64,000 nt of DNA from the NCBI RefSeq assembly GCF_020329485.1, contig NZ_JAGKJI010000014.1, positions 62,001 through 126,000 of the forward strand. The letters run 5' to 3'. Origin of the DNA: Bradyrhizobium cenepequi (GTDB taxonomy: Bacteria; Pseudomonadota; Alphaproteobacteria; Rhizobiales; Xanthobacteraceae). The notes beneath the pieces were generated by a model. The model was not told where the DNA came from and did no database searches. It saw nothing but the letters and a program-made list of their open reading frames with translations. Each line of letters opens with the position of its first letter. The stretch's first letter is position 1. Of this stretch, positions 26,782-35,797 are shown piece by piece. A program made the translations under genes and the position numbers.

Positions 26782-27155
26782 AAGCCGAAACTCACGCCCT
26801 GCAACCCGCACCCGGTGACCACGCCGAGCACCATGCCCACGGCTCACGGGAAAGCTACCTGATCGGCTTCGGCCTCTCTGTCATCCTCACCGCGATCCCG
26901 TTCTGGCTGGTGATGGCCGGGGTGCTCGACAAGCAGCTCACCGGGCTTGCCATCACGCTGCTAGCGGCGGTCCAGATCGTGGTCCACATGGTGTATTTCC
27001 TGCATATGAACACCCGCTCTGAAGGCGGCTGGACCATGATGGCGCTGATCTTCACCATCATCATGGTGGTGATCGGGCTGACCGGATCGCTGTGGGTCAT
27101 GCATCACCTCAACGTCAACATGATGCCGGGGCACGACATGAGCAGCATGCCGTGA
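26778..27155 (+). CDS. cyoD: Cytochrome o ubiquinol oxidase subunit IV
   Basis: 125 residues. A His-rich cytoplasmic N-terminus (HAEHHAHGS) is followed by three membrane helices, including VVHMVYFLHMNTRSEGGWTM, the conserved segment of CyoD. Needed for assembly of the CuB site in characterised relatives. Overlaps cyoC upstream and the SURF1 gene downstream by four bases each. Confidence 0.93.
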   Translation: MKAETHALQPAPGDHAEHHAHGSRESYLIGFGLSVILTAIPFWLVMAGVLDKQLTGLAITLLAAVQIVVHMVYFLHMNTRSEGGWTMMALIFTIIMVVIGLTGSLWVMHHLNVNMMPGHDMSSMP

Positions 27156-27970
27156 CGGCGCGCTGCCCTGCCCTCTCGCTGCTGCTGGTCGCCCTCGCGG
27201 CGCTGGGCGTCGCCGCGCTGACCGCGCTCGGCGTGTGGCAGCTCGAGCGCAGGACCTGGAAGCTGGCGCTGATCGATCGGGTCGAGCAGCGCCAGCATGC
27301 AGCGCCTCAGCCGCTGCCCGCATCGTGGCATACGATCACCGCATCAAGCGACGAATATCGGCGGGTGACCGTCACCGGCCATTTCCTGCATGGGCGCGAG
27401 ACGCTGATAGCCGCCGTGACTGACTACGGTCGCGGCTTCTGGGTGCTGACGCCACTCCAGACAACGAACGGAGCCACGGTCCTGGTCAATCGCGGCTTTA
27501 TTCCCCCGGATCGGCGGGATCCTTCGACACGGCGCGAGGGAAATCCGCCCGGAGTGGTGACCGTCATCGGCCTGCTGCGGATCACCGAGCCAAAGGGCGC
27601 CTTCCTGCACACGAACGATCCGGCGGCAAACCGCTGGTACTCGCGCGACGTCGCTGCGATCGCCACGGTGCGCGGACTGTCGCAGGTCGCGCCATTCTTC
27701 ATCGACGCCGATGCCTCGCCCAACCCCGGCGGCTACCCGATCGGCGGGCTGACCGTTGTCAGGTTCCCGAACAACCATCTGATTTACGCGCTGACATGGT
27801 TCGCCATGGCCTTTATGCTGGCGGCTGCACTCCTGCGCGCCCTGCGCGGCAGGATCCACGTCCGCAACTTCAATGCGCGGCGTGACGCCGTGCGGAGCCT
27901 GGTGGCCGCCGCACGCAGTTTGTCTCGCAAGACGGGCCCAGATGCTCGAGCGCATATCGGATCAGCATGA
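27152..27970 (+). CDS. SURF1 family oxidase assembly protein
   Basis: 272 residues from a GTG that overlaps the cyoD stop (GTGA). Two membrane helices bracket a periplasmic domain. Family features: LTALGVWQLERRTWKLALI at the N-terminus, RRVTVTGHFLHGRETL, TVLVNRGFIPPDRR, and NNHLIYALTWFAMAFMLA at the end. SURF1 proteins help insert haem into haem-copper oxidases. Its coupling to cyoD supports a role in assembly of this bo3-type oxidase; no cyoE is in the window. Confidence 0.92.
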   Translation: MTARCPALSLLLVALAALGVAALTALGVWQLERRTWKLALIDRVEQRQHAAPQPLPASWHTITASSDEYRRVTVTGHFLHGRETLIAAVTDYGRGFWVLTPLQTTNGATVLVNRGFIPPDRRDPSTRREGNPPGVVTVIGLLRITEPKGAFLHTNDPAANRWYSRDVAAIATVRGLSQVAPFFIDADASPNPGGYPIGGLTVVRFPNNHLIYALTWFAMAFMLAAALLRALRGRIHVRNFNARRDAVRSLVAAARSLSRKTGPDARAHIGSA

Positions 27971-27995
27971 CCACGGGAAAACGACGGGCGAGGCC

Positions 27996-29333
27996 ATGAC
28001 GCTGCCGGCCAAAGCCGGCGGCGGCACGGCCCCGGTCGCGCTGGATGCGCCAGAATCGACGGACGACACCACCAACCGCAAGAACATGGCGCTGCTGATC
28101 CAGCTTCGCTGGACAGCGGTGATCGGCCAGATCGTAACGATCGCATTCGTGGACCGGTGGCTCGGCATTCCGCTGCCGATCCTGCCGATGGCCGGCGTGA
28201 TCGCAGCCCTCGTGGCGCTCAACCTCCTGAGCCTGGTGTGGGTGCGGTACCGGGCCGAGATCAACAACCGCGAGCTCCTGCTCGCGCTGATGCTCGACGT
28301 CGCCGCATTGACCGGCCAGCTCTATTTGAGCGGCGGAGCCACCAATCCGTTCACATCGCTTTACCTGCTGCAGGTGACGCTCGGCGCGGTCCTGCTCGAT
28401 GCACGCTCGACCTGGTCGCTGGTCGCGCTTGCCTGCGTGAACTTCGCCTGGCTCACCGTCGACTATCGTCCGCTCGGGCCGCCACATCACGGCTTCAGCG
28501 ATCTGTTCAGCCTCCATGTCGCGGGCATGTTCATCGGCTTCGCACTGAACGCCATCCTGCTTGTGGTGTTCGTGACACGGATCAATCGCAACTTAAGGGA
28601 ACGCGATGCGAATTTGGCCGCGCTGCGCCAGCATGCCGCCGAGCAGGATCACATCGTCCGGATGGGCCTGCTTGCCTCCGGGGCGGCGCATGAGCTCGGC
28701 ACGCCCCTGGCGTCGCTGTCGGTGATCTTGAGCGATTGGCGGCGCATGCCGGCGCTCACATCGGATCCCGAGCTCGCAGACGATCTCGCCGAGATGGAGA
28801 CGTCGCTGCAGCGGTGCAAGTCGATCGTGACGGGCATTCTCGTCTCGGCCGGCGAGACGCGTGGCGAAGGATCGTCCCCGACGACGGTGACGGCTTTTCT
28901 CGCGGCGCTGGTCGAGGAGTGGCGCACCACGCGCCCGTCGGCCACGCTGTACTTCCGGAACGAGTTCGGCGCCGACCTTCCGATTGTCTCCGAGGTCGCA
29001 CTCAAGCAGGCAATCTTCAACGTGCTCGATAATTCCGCCGAGGTATCGCGCGACTGGATCGAGCTCGCGGCCGAGCGCGCCGGTGACAAGCTCATGCTGT
29101 CGGTCACCGATCGCGGGCCGGGCTTTGCGCAGGAAATGCTGGCGCAGTTGGGCAAGCCTTACCAGTCGAGCAAGGGACGCCCGGGAAGCGGCCTCGGCCT
29201 GTTCCTGGTCGTCAACGTCGTGCGCAAGCTCGGCGGGGTCGTGACGGCGCGAAACAACGCGGAGGGAGGCGCGACCATCAGCCTCGAACTGCCCCTGGCA
29301 ACGCTTGCGATCGGAGGCGACCTTGAGCGATGA
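27996..29333 (+). CDS. regB: RegB/PrrB/ActS-type redox sensor histidine kinase
   Basis: 445 residues from ATG 27996 (27942 is an alternative start overlapping SURF1). Six membrane helices are followed by the kinase core. The periplasmic-facing GGATNPF (residues 113-119) is the GGxxNPF quinone-responsive motif of RegB. The phospho-acceptor His232 is in AAHELGTPLAS. Cys274 in SLQRCKSIV corresponds to the redox-active Cys of RegB. N, G1 and G2 boxes (FNVLDNSAEVS, DRGPGFA, GSGLGLFLV) are intact. It should sense quinone pool or redox state and phosphorylate the next gene product. Overlaps the regulator by 11 bases. Confidence 0.9.
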   Translation: MTLPAKAGGGTAPVALDAPESTDDTTNRKNMALLIQLRWTAVIGQIVTIAFVDRWLGIPLPILPMAGVIAALVALNLLSLVWVRYRAEINNRELLLALMLDVAALTGQLYLSGGATNPFTSLYLLQVTLGAVLLDARSTWSLVALACVNFAWLTVDYRPLGPPHHGFSDLFSLHVAGMFIGFALNAILLVVFVTRINRNLRERDANLAALRQHAAEQDHIVRMGLLASGAAHELGTPLASLSVILSDWRRMPALTSDPELADDLAEMETSLQRCKSIVTGILVSAGETRGEGSSPTTVTAFLAALVEEWRTTRPSATLYFRNEFGADLPIVSEVALKQAIFNVLDNSAEVSRDWIELAAERAGDKLMLSVTDRGPGFAQEMLAQLGKPYQSSKGRPGSGLGLFLVVNVVRKLGGVVTARNNAEGGATISLELPLATLAIGGDLER

Positions 29334-29856
29334 ACGGCTGCTCTTGATCGTGGAGGACGATGCGGGCTTTGCCCGCACGCTCAAACGTTCGTTCGAGCGG
29401 CGCGACTATCAGGTCGTCGTGGCGGCCTCGCTCGACGAGGTCCGGAAAGTGCTTGAAGAGAAGACGCCCGGCTATGCCGTGGTGGATCTCAAGCTGGGCG
29501 GCGCGTCGGGTCTGGCCTGCGTCGAAGCGCTGCATGCGCACGATCCCGGGATGCTGATCGTCGTGCTGACCGGATTCGCCAGCATCGCGACCGCGGTGGA
29601 AGCCATCAAGCTTGGCGCCTGCCATTATCTTGCCAAGCCGTCGAACACCGACGACATCGAAGCTGCGTTCAGCAAGGCCGATGGCAACGCCGACATCGAA
29701 GTGGCCGCGCGTCCCACCTCGATCAAGACCCTGGAATGGGAACGCATCCACCAGACCCTGATCGAAACCGATTTCAACATCTCCGAAGCCGCAAGGCGGC
29801 TCGGCATGCACCGCCGGACCCTCGCCCGAAAACTGGAAAAGCGCCAGGTGAAGTGA
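29323..29856 (+). CDS. regA: RegA/PrrA/ActR-type response regulator
   Basis: 177 residues. A TTG at 29323 is chosen because GGAGG lies five bases upstream and the start overlaps the kinase stop; the 29305 ATG-like start has no site. The receiver domain has LLLIVEDDAGF, phospho-acceptor Asp55 in AVVDLKLGG, Thr in VLTGFASI and Lys in LAKPSN. The C-terminal Fis-type helix-turn-helix (FNISEAARRLGMHRRTLARK) matches RegA almost fully. With the upstream kinase it likely controls the cyo operon and other respiratory genes. Confidence 0.92.
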   Translation: MSDERLLLIVEDDAGFARTLKRSFERRDYQVVVAASLDEVRKVLEEKTPGYAVVDLKLGGASGLACVEALHAHDPGMLIVVLTGFASIATAVEAIKLGACHYLAKPSNTDDIEAAFSKADGNADIEVAARPTSIKTLEWERIHQTLIETDFNISEAARRLGMHRRTLARKLEKRQVK

Positions 29857-29993
29857 CCAGGGGCGTTCTCGAGCGAAGCAAGTCGATAAGCGGCCAGCAG
29901 CGCACCGAAGGTGCGGTGCGCTAAATATCGGGATGTCCATCGAGGAACCACAGATGAGGAGCTAAGTTTCTCCCTCTCACAGAGGAGATTGTC

Positions 29994-30221
29994 ATGCGCT
30001 CTATAGTCCTCGCTTTCCTCATTTTGCTGACTGAGACCTCGTTGTCGTTTGCACAGGGTCACATGGGCTCCCCACAAGAGCAGAGGGCCTGCAGACGAGA
30101 TGCGCAGCGCTTTTGCCGACAGCAATTGGCCGATGATTCGGCAGTTCAACAATGCTTGCAGCAGAACAGGGCCAGACTAAGCAAGAGCTGCCAGAAGGTA
30201 TTTGCCAGCCGCGGAATGTAA
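29994..30221 (+). CDS. Small exported cysteine-rich protein
   Basis: 75 residues; GAGGAGATTGTC precedes the ATG. A signal peptide (IVLAFLILLTETSLSFAQG) precedes a module with four cysteines (RACRRDAQRFCRQ, VQQCLQQNRARLSKSCQ). This spacing is that of the bacterial relatives of the Cys-rich GLG1/FGFR repeat (PF00839). Probably a periplasmic disulphide-bonded protein; role unknown. Confidence 0.75.
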   Translation: MRSIVLAFLILLTETSLSFAQGHMGSPQEQRACRRDAQRFCRQQLADDSAVQQCLQQNRARLSKSCQKVFASRGM

Positions 30222-30616
30222 GGCCCCCTGTTCTGGCGCGAGAACAATTGCTCTTGCAGTGCAGCGCTGGAGTGGAGCTGATATGATGCGCTATTCCATT
30301 GCTGCAATCTCGGGGAAGAGCGTAAGCGGCACGTCTGCCTGGTCCATTCCCTCAGGGAGGGTTGGGGTGCGCGGTTCGCCGGGACGACTTAGTGAGCCAA
30401 ACATCGTCACATCATGGACTGCGGGTCCGGCGCAGTCGTGAGGCTCAACCACGGTTCTCCATGTAGCCGCCGGCCAGTTATCGGTCCAGCTCCCTTCAGG
30501 GCTGCGCCGGGCCTGTTATGGGAGGGGACATTCGGCCAGGCTCTCCTCTACATTTCAGAACTGATGACCGCGCAAATTCCGCAGGCTGGCGCCTTGCCGC
30601 CAGAGGTGGCATCGCC
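30222..30616. other. Intergenic region, no gene seen
   Basis: 395 bases between the convergent Cys-rich and RlpA-like genes. The frame at 30414-30668 overlaps the end of the RlpA-like gene, has no ribosome site and no protein-like composition. Confidence 0.5.
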
Positions 30617-31132
30617 TCAGGAATCAGCGGCCAGGACGCCATCGCTGACCGGTCCGGGGGTCCAATAGTCCCCTGCAAGCGGCGTAACTCTTACGTCCTT
30701 AATTACTCCGAGCTCCAGGCTTGGATCGAAATGGCGCATCGTCCGCTCATTCAGGTCAATGATGCGGCCAGGCGTTAGTGGCCCCACGTCATTTATCTTG
30801 ACGATGACCTTCTTGCCTACAGCCTCAACGAGGGCATACTTCGGCCTCGCGCCATATCGGACCCCACCGAATTTCTGACGCAAACTTGTCTTGATGGCAG
30901 CCGCCCAGACGGAGGGATCATAGCGCTCGCCGGAGGCCGTGTTCGGGCCGCCCTCCCGCCATCCGGGCCGGAACGGATTGTACATGGATGCTGCGCCAGC
31001 GACCGCATCCCCAGAAGCGGCATTGACGATGGCGCTTGAATGAACCGAACGGATTTCACTTCGAGCAATGCTAACAGAAATGACAAGCACAACTACGGCG
31101 CCGCAAATTGCGGCGCTCGAACGAAACACCAT
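30617..31132 (-). CDS. RlpA-like double-psi beta-barrel exported protein
   Basis: 171 residues. Two adjacent ATGs (31135, 31132); the second is better spaced from AAGGAG. A signal peptide covers roughly the first 27 residues (AAICGAVVVLVISVSIARS). The barrel has ASMYNPFRPGWREGGPNTAS, then VKINDVGPLTPGRIIDLNER, the region that holds the catalytic Asp in RlpA/MltA-type barrels. RlpA-family proteins cleave or bind glycan strands lacking stem peptides. Without a SPOR domain it is a short member. Confidence 0.8.
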   Translation of the reverse strand: MVFRSSAAICGAVVVLVISVSIARSEIRSVHSSAIVNAASGDAVAGAASMYNPFRPGWREGGPNTASGERYDPSVWAAAIKTSLRQKFGGVRYGARPKYALVEAVGKKVIVKINDVGPLTPGRIIDLNERTMRHFDPSLELGVIKDVRVTPLAGDYWTPGPVSDGVLAADS

Positions 31133-31135
31133 CAT

Positions 31136-31572
31136 AACTCCTTGACTGATTTTTTTAGATTGTTCGGTTCCCGACGCCGCAAACTGGCGACGGAACCGTT
31201 GCGGGAACCAGGGCGGCCCTCGCGCAGTGTTTTTAGTTCACACCGACTAAGCCAGAGATTGCGTCAGCAGCATGGCTGAACAGGAGTCTGTCGGATAGGA
31301 CGTAAGCAGGAGCAAGCAGTGACTGATATTCGCTCGGATTCAGAAGCCGGCGTTGTGTCCGACATCAACCTTGTTCCGCCGTGCATCTGAAAGCGGACGC
31401 GACGGCTTCGTTGGCCCAGGTCGCTTGCAAGCCGAGAACCTCGCAGCGGCATCACTGCGACACTACACGTGTCGCCGAAGCGTCACATGCGCGTCGTCAG
31501 CCTGATCAGATAATCGCCGCCTCGTTCTCGACCAAACTCGCGCAGATTGCGCAGCGAAAATGGGGCGTCCAC
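31136..31572. other. Divergent promoter region, no gene seen
   Basis: 437 bases between the divergent RlpA-like and phosphatase-family genes. The phosphatase frame stays open back to 31381 but that stretch has no ribosome site and no signal peptide, so I treat it as leader sequence. Confidence 0.45.
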
Positions 31573-33798
31573 ATGAACTTGAAGGATTTTCTTTGCTTGA
31601 TATCGGCGATGTCGCTCGCTGCATCGCTGGCCGGCGTTGCGGTACCGGCACGTGCGGATCACGACGACGACGGCCGCGATCATGGCTACGGCGACAACCG
31701 CGATCACGACCATCATCAAGATGACGACCATCATGGCCGCAAGTCGCCGCGAGTGGTGATGATCTCGCTCGACGGCGCCAAGCCTGACTTGATCCGGCAG
31801 TTCATCGACGAGGGCGTGCTGCCGCATGACGGCGGCCTGGCGCGGCTGAGCCGCCGCGGCGCAGTGGCGGAACAGAACGTGACGGCCTCGCCCTCGCTCA
31901 CCGCGGTGTCGCATATCGAAATTGCCACCGGCTCGACGGCGGTCCACAACGACATCCCATCGAACACCTTCCAGGCGATCGTCGGGCCGATCTCATCGAG
32001 CCTGAGTGGATTTGCGGCACCGATCGGCGGCTATCGCGAGAGCCCGCTCGGGCCTTCGCCGCGTCCGACAGCGGTGCCGCTGTGGGTGCAGCTGCGCCAG
32101 CAGGGCAAGAAGGTGGTCACCGCGACATGGCCGGGCGGCGACGGCGCCGACATTTCCGTCAACAACACGGTGGTGCAGCCGGCGCAGCCGACCCGCGTCA
32201 CCGACTACACCGTGCCGTTCGGGGCGTTCGGCGGCATCGGGGCCCAGGGCTTCTCGCTGTCCCGGGCGGACTTCACATCCGATCCGGCGATCGTCGCGGC
32301 GCTCCAGGCGGCCGGCCGCTTCTCGTTCAGCCCGGTGCTGGTGACCTCAGTGCCGATCGAGACATTCTCGTGCTCCTCGGCGCCATCAGCGACCTGCACC
32401 AATGCGGCGACGCTCGACGTCAAATACGCGATCCGGGTGGCCGCGCTCGACACCACCAATGACCGCAAGGTGAACTACGACACCCTGGTGTTCTTCGACA
32501 CGACGCGCGGGATCACGGCAGGACCGTTCCACGCGCCGTCAACCGGACCGGCCTATGCCAAGTTCGGCGGCGAGAATGCGCCGTTCTTCTTCGAAGGCAG
32601 CGGGGCCAAGGTCGGCGCCGCCTACTTCGTCTCGGCGCTGTCGCCCGATCTTTCGGTCGTGCGTTTCGCGCGCTACGGCGCCAACTTCATCCCGCGCAAC
32701 GCCGCGGTGCTGGCCGACGTCGACGACATCAACAACAACATCGGGTTCTGGCGTCCGCAGGCCGATTTTCGCATTCCGGAGCGACTGAGCCCCGGCTTCA
32801 CCAATTTCCCCGACGTCGAGATAGAGGCGATGTTCGAGGACATGGTGAAGACCTTCGTGCGCTATCAGGCTGACATCGGCGAGCGCGCGATCCGGAAGCA
32901 TCCCGACGCTGACCTCGTGATGATCTACATCGAGCAGCCCGACGGCTCCGAGCATCAGTTCCTGCTCACCGACCGCCGCCAGGGCACCAACCCGACCGAC
33001 CCGAACTCGATCGGCGCCAACCAGGATCCTGCCAAGGTCGCGCGGTACGCCTCCTACATCCGCTTCGCTTATCAGACCGCCGACAAGGCGGTGAAGCAGA
33101 TCGCCGATGCGGCAGGCCGTGACAGCAACGTCATCGTGGTGTCGGACCACGGCTTCGCGCCGTTCCACACCTCGGTCAGCCTGACCAACATCCTGCGCAA
33201 TGCCGGCATCGACACCACCAAGGTGGCGATCCGCACCTCGGGCCCGGCGGCCAACATCTACGTCAACCTGCAGAACCGCGAGTTGGGCGGCACTGTCGAT
33301 CCGGCAACCTACAGGGCGCTGGTCACGCAGATCACCGACGCGGTGAAGAACGCGGTCGATTCCAACCCGAAGTTCAACTTTTCGCTCAGGGACGGGCGGA
33401 TATTCACCGTGGTCGAGACCCGGCCGCTGCAGTGCGAAGCTGGGACCGGGGAGTGCACCAGCAAGACCATCGGCCAGGATTTCGGCGATGTGTTCGCGCT
33501 GATGGCCCCGGGCTACAACTTCGACGGCATCCAGAACCCCGGCGTCGCCCGCCTCGGCGATCCGTCGTTCAATGCGGCGACGACCATGCTGTCGATGCCG
33601 AACTTCTACGGTGCTCATGGCCACGATCCCGAGCTGCCGGTGATGAGCGCGACCTTCATCGCCGCCGGCCCGCAGATCCGCAAGGATACTACGGTTCGTC
33701 GCATGCACAACACCGACGTGGCGCCGACCATCATGAAGATACTGGGCGTCACGCCGCATAAGGTCGACGGCGAGGTGCTGCACGAGATTCTGCGCTGA
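31573..33798 (+). CDS. Alkaline phosphatase/Type I phosphodiesterase family exported protein
   Basis: 741 residues from the ATG at 31573, which starts a signal peptide (DFLCLISAMSLAASLAG, cleaved near ARADH). Immediately after it is a His/Asp-rich stretch of about 30 residues (DDDGRDHGYG, HDHHQDDDHHG) likely to bind metal ions. The catalytic domain has RVVMISLDGAKPDLI for metal binding, SPSLTAVSHIEIATG with the nucleophile Thr, IYIEQPDGSEHQFL, VIVVSDHGFAPFH and YGAHGHDPELPVMS. These match nucleotide pyrophosphatase/phosphodiesterase proteins with two zinc ions. Substrate unknown. Confidence 0.85.
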   Translation: MNLKDFLCLISAMSLAASLAGVAVPARADHDDDGRDHGYGDNRDHDHHQDDDHHGRKSPRVVMISLDGAKPDLIRQFIDEGVLPHDGGLARLSRRGAVAEQNVTASPSLTAVSHIEIATGSTAVHNDIPSNTFQAIVGPISSSLSGFAAPIGGYRESPLGPSPRPTAVPLWVQLRQQGKKVVTATWPGGDGADISVNNTVVQPAQPTRVTDYTVPFGAFGGIGAQGFSLSRADFTSDPAIVAALQAAGRFSFSPVLVTSVPIETFSCSSAPSATCTNAATLDVKYAIRVAALDTTNDRKVNYDTLVFFDTTRGITAGPFHAPSTGPAYAKFGGENAPFFFEGSGAKVGAAYFVSALSPDLSVVRFARYGANFIPRNAAVLADVDDINNNIGFWRPQADFRIPERLSPGFTNFPDVEIEAMFEDMVKTFVRYQADIGERAIRKHPDADLVMIYIEQPDGSEHQFLLTDRRQGTNPTDPNSIGANQDPAKVARYASYIRFAYQTADKAVKQIADAAGRDSNVIVVSDHGFAPFHTSVSLTNILRNAGIDTTKVAIRTSGPAANIYVNLQNRELGGTVDPATYRALVTQITDAVKNAVDSNPKFNFSLRDGRIFTVVETRPLQCEAGTGECTSKTIGQDFGDVFALMAPGYNFDGIQNPGVARLGDPSFNAATTMLSMPNFYGAHGHDPELPVMSATFIAAGPQIRKDTTVRRMHNTDVAPTIMKILGVTPHKVDGEVLHEILR

Positions 33799-33912
33799 AC
33801 GCCGGACGCGCGATCTTCAAACCGATCCGATGGGAGCTGACCAGCGCCCATCGGAGCCGGCTGCGCGAAACGACGAGCATGCCGCCAGTCGCAACGCCCG
33901 CAGGCGCAAACG

Positions 33913-34386
33913 TCAGCCGCGCCGCGCCGCCTTGATCGCGGCGACGTCGATCTTCTTCATAGTCATCATCGCATCAAATGCGCGCTTTGCTTCGTCACCG
34001 CCAGCCGCCAACGCCTCGGTGAGCACGCGCGGCGTGATTTGCCAAGATATACCCCATTTGTCTTTGCACCAGCCGCACGCGTTCTCCTGCCCACCATTGC
34101 CGACGATGGCATTCCAGTAGCGGTCGGTCTCATCCTGATCGTCGGTGGCGATCTGGAACGAGAAGGCTTCGCTATGTTTGAACGCGGGACCGCCGTTGAG
34201 GCCGAGACAAGCGACGCCGGCAACCGTGAATTCGACCGTCAGCACATCACCCGCTTTGCCGGATGGGTAGTCGTTGGGTGCACGCTGGATGGCGCCGACT
34301 GCGCTGTCGGGGAAGGTCTCGGCGTAGAAGCGGGCGGCAGCCTCCGCGTCCTTGTCGTACCAGAGGAAAATCGTGTTCTTTGCCAT
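33913..34386 (-). CDS. VOC family protein, PhnB-like
   Basis: 157 residues from MAKNTIFLWYDKDAEAAARFY; GAAAGGACCCGC precedes this ATG. It has the 3-demethylubiquinone-methyltransferase-like (PhnB) pattern: ETFPDSAVGAIQRAP, VEFTVAGVACLGLNGGP, FSFQIATDDQDETDRYWNAI, and CGWCKDKWGISWQITPRVL. The family folds as a VOC dimer; despite the name, methyltransferase activity is not established. Confidence 0.85.
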   Translation of the reverse strand: MAKNTIFLWYDKDAEAAARFYAETFPDSAVGAIQRAPNDYPSGKAGDVLTVEFTVAGVACLGLNGGPAFKHSEAFSFQIATDDQDETDRYWNAIVGNGGQENACGWCKDKWGISWQITPRVLTEALAAGGDEAKRAFDAMMTMKKIDVAAIKAARRG

Positions 34387-34916
34387 TGCGGGTCCTTTCG
34401 GTTCCAAGCCAGATCACACCCATTGCCCACCAGATCAGGCAACCCTGTCGATGTACCCCAACCCGGACGTCCTTGCCTAGCCATCACCGATGTCGCCAAC
34501 TTAGCTTTTCGATTGCTGCCTGAGGTTGCATCAGCGCAAACGAGCGCGGCTCGCTCGTCTAATGGAGCCTCCTAGTGCTTGCCTGTGCATGACTTAGGGA
34601 GGCGGGTGAGATGCGCTGACGACTGACCCGTTGACTTTAGGCGGCTACAAGGAATTCCCTCCCACGCTACGGGCGCTACCTGTGGCGAGTCCGCCTGCTC
34701 TCGCGCAGGGAACGTCGGCTCCGGGTCGGAAGTCGACCTTCCGACACCGACTTCGCACACGCCGTGCGGCTAAGCAGCTGCGAAGGCGAGAATGCGGTAA
34801 GCCTCGCTCAACGCCTTGGAATGGCTAGCCGATGGGCTGCGTCGGCGGCTTCCTAGTGGCGCAGCAGGAGGCAAGATGCCGGTGTTCAAAGGAGCCTGAC
34901 CACTTACGCTCTTGAA
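34387..34916. other. Intergenic region, no gene seen
   Basis: 530 bases with only short, composition-poor frames on both strands. It may hold decayed sequence. I found no repeat family or RNA gene here. Confidence 0.45.
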
Positions 34917-35771
34917 TCACGTCTTGAACCGGCCGAGGCCGACTGTCAGGAACCGATCGAGCATGGCGTTGACCTGGTCGGCGACCTCGATCGTATTGAA
35001 ATGTCCAGCGAGCATCGTCTTTGCCACGACCATCTGGGGACAGAGTTCCTGCAGGCGATCGAGATCGCGCGCCATGTTCACCAGAGGCACATCCGCGGAG
35101 ATATAGGCTATAGGAATTTTGCAAGCCTTCGCTGCGGGCGTCGGATCATAGTTCTGCGTGAAATTCTTGATGGTCGAATAGGCCGCTTGCTGCGGTATCT
35201 TCTCGCAAGGCGGCAGAATATAGGTCTCGTAAATCATCTTTCGCCGTACCGGATCGTCGAAATCGCAACCGATCTCCCATGCATTGGCTTTCAATACCGT
35301 CCGGTAGTTCGGCCCGCCGATGCCGTCCAGCAGACGTTGCACGTCTGGGGAATCCCGCAAACCGGCGGGTGCCATCACAATCGAGTCGATCATCACCATG
35401 CCTGAGGCGAGTTCGGGATAACGCCCGCACAGTTCAAGCGCGACCGCGCCGCCGAAGCTGTGGCCGATCACGACGGGCTTTTGCAACCCCAGTTGGGCAC
35501 ATTGCCAGGCGATATCGTCCGCGAACCCCGCCATGGTGTATTCCTGCTCCGGCGCGTCGCTGGCGCCGTGGCCGCGAAGATCGACTGCCACCACGCGACG
35601 GGTTTGCCCGAAATAGGTGATCTGGGGCGTGAAGATACCATGGTCGCCGGTCCAGCCGTTGACGAGAACCAGCGGCGGGCTCTGCGGAGCCTTGGGTGCC
35701 ACCTCGAAATGCGCGAGATGCACACCGCAGCGATTCAAGAAAACTGGCTCTAGCGTTTCATAAGAGATCAC
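34917..35771 (-). CDS. Alpha/beta hydrolase
   Basis: 284 residues, no signal peptide. Catalytic triad candidates: Ser in VIGHSFGGAVAL, Asp in the following strand region, and His in LAGHFNTIE. The oxyanion region LVLVNGWTGDHGIFTPQ and VAVDLRGHGASDAP are typical. Likely cytoplasmic esterase or C-C bond hydrolase. It ends an apparent minus-strand run with the glycosyltransferase and MFS genes (26 bases after the MFS stop). Confidence 0.85.
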   Translation of the reverse strand: MISYETLEPVFLNRCGVHLAHFEVAPKAPQSPPLVLVNGWTGDHGIFTPQITYFGQTRRVVAVDLRGHGASDAPEQEYTMAGFADDIAWQCAQLGLQKPVVIGHSFGGAVALELCGRYPELASGMVMIDSIVMAPAGLRDSPDVQRLLDGIGGPNYRTVLKANAWEIGCDFDDPVRRKMIYETYILPPCEKIPQQAAYSTIKNFTQNYDPTPAAKACKIPIAYISADVPLVNMARDLDRLQELCPQMVVAKTMLAGHFNTIEVADQVNAMLDRFLTVGLGRFKT

Positions 35772-35797
35772 GGTCTTCCTCCTGCGCTAACTCTGTA

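Noticed and set aside
30414..30668. 84-residue plus-strand frame
   Set aside because: Overlaps the RlpA-like gene 3' end, no ribosome site, no protein-like pattern.
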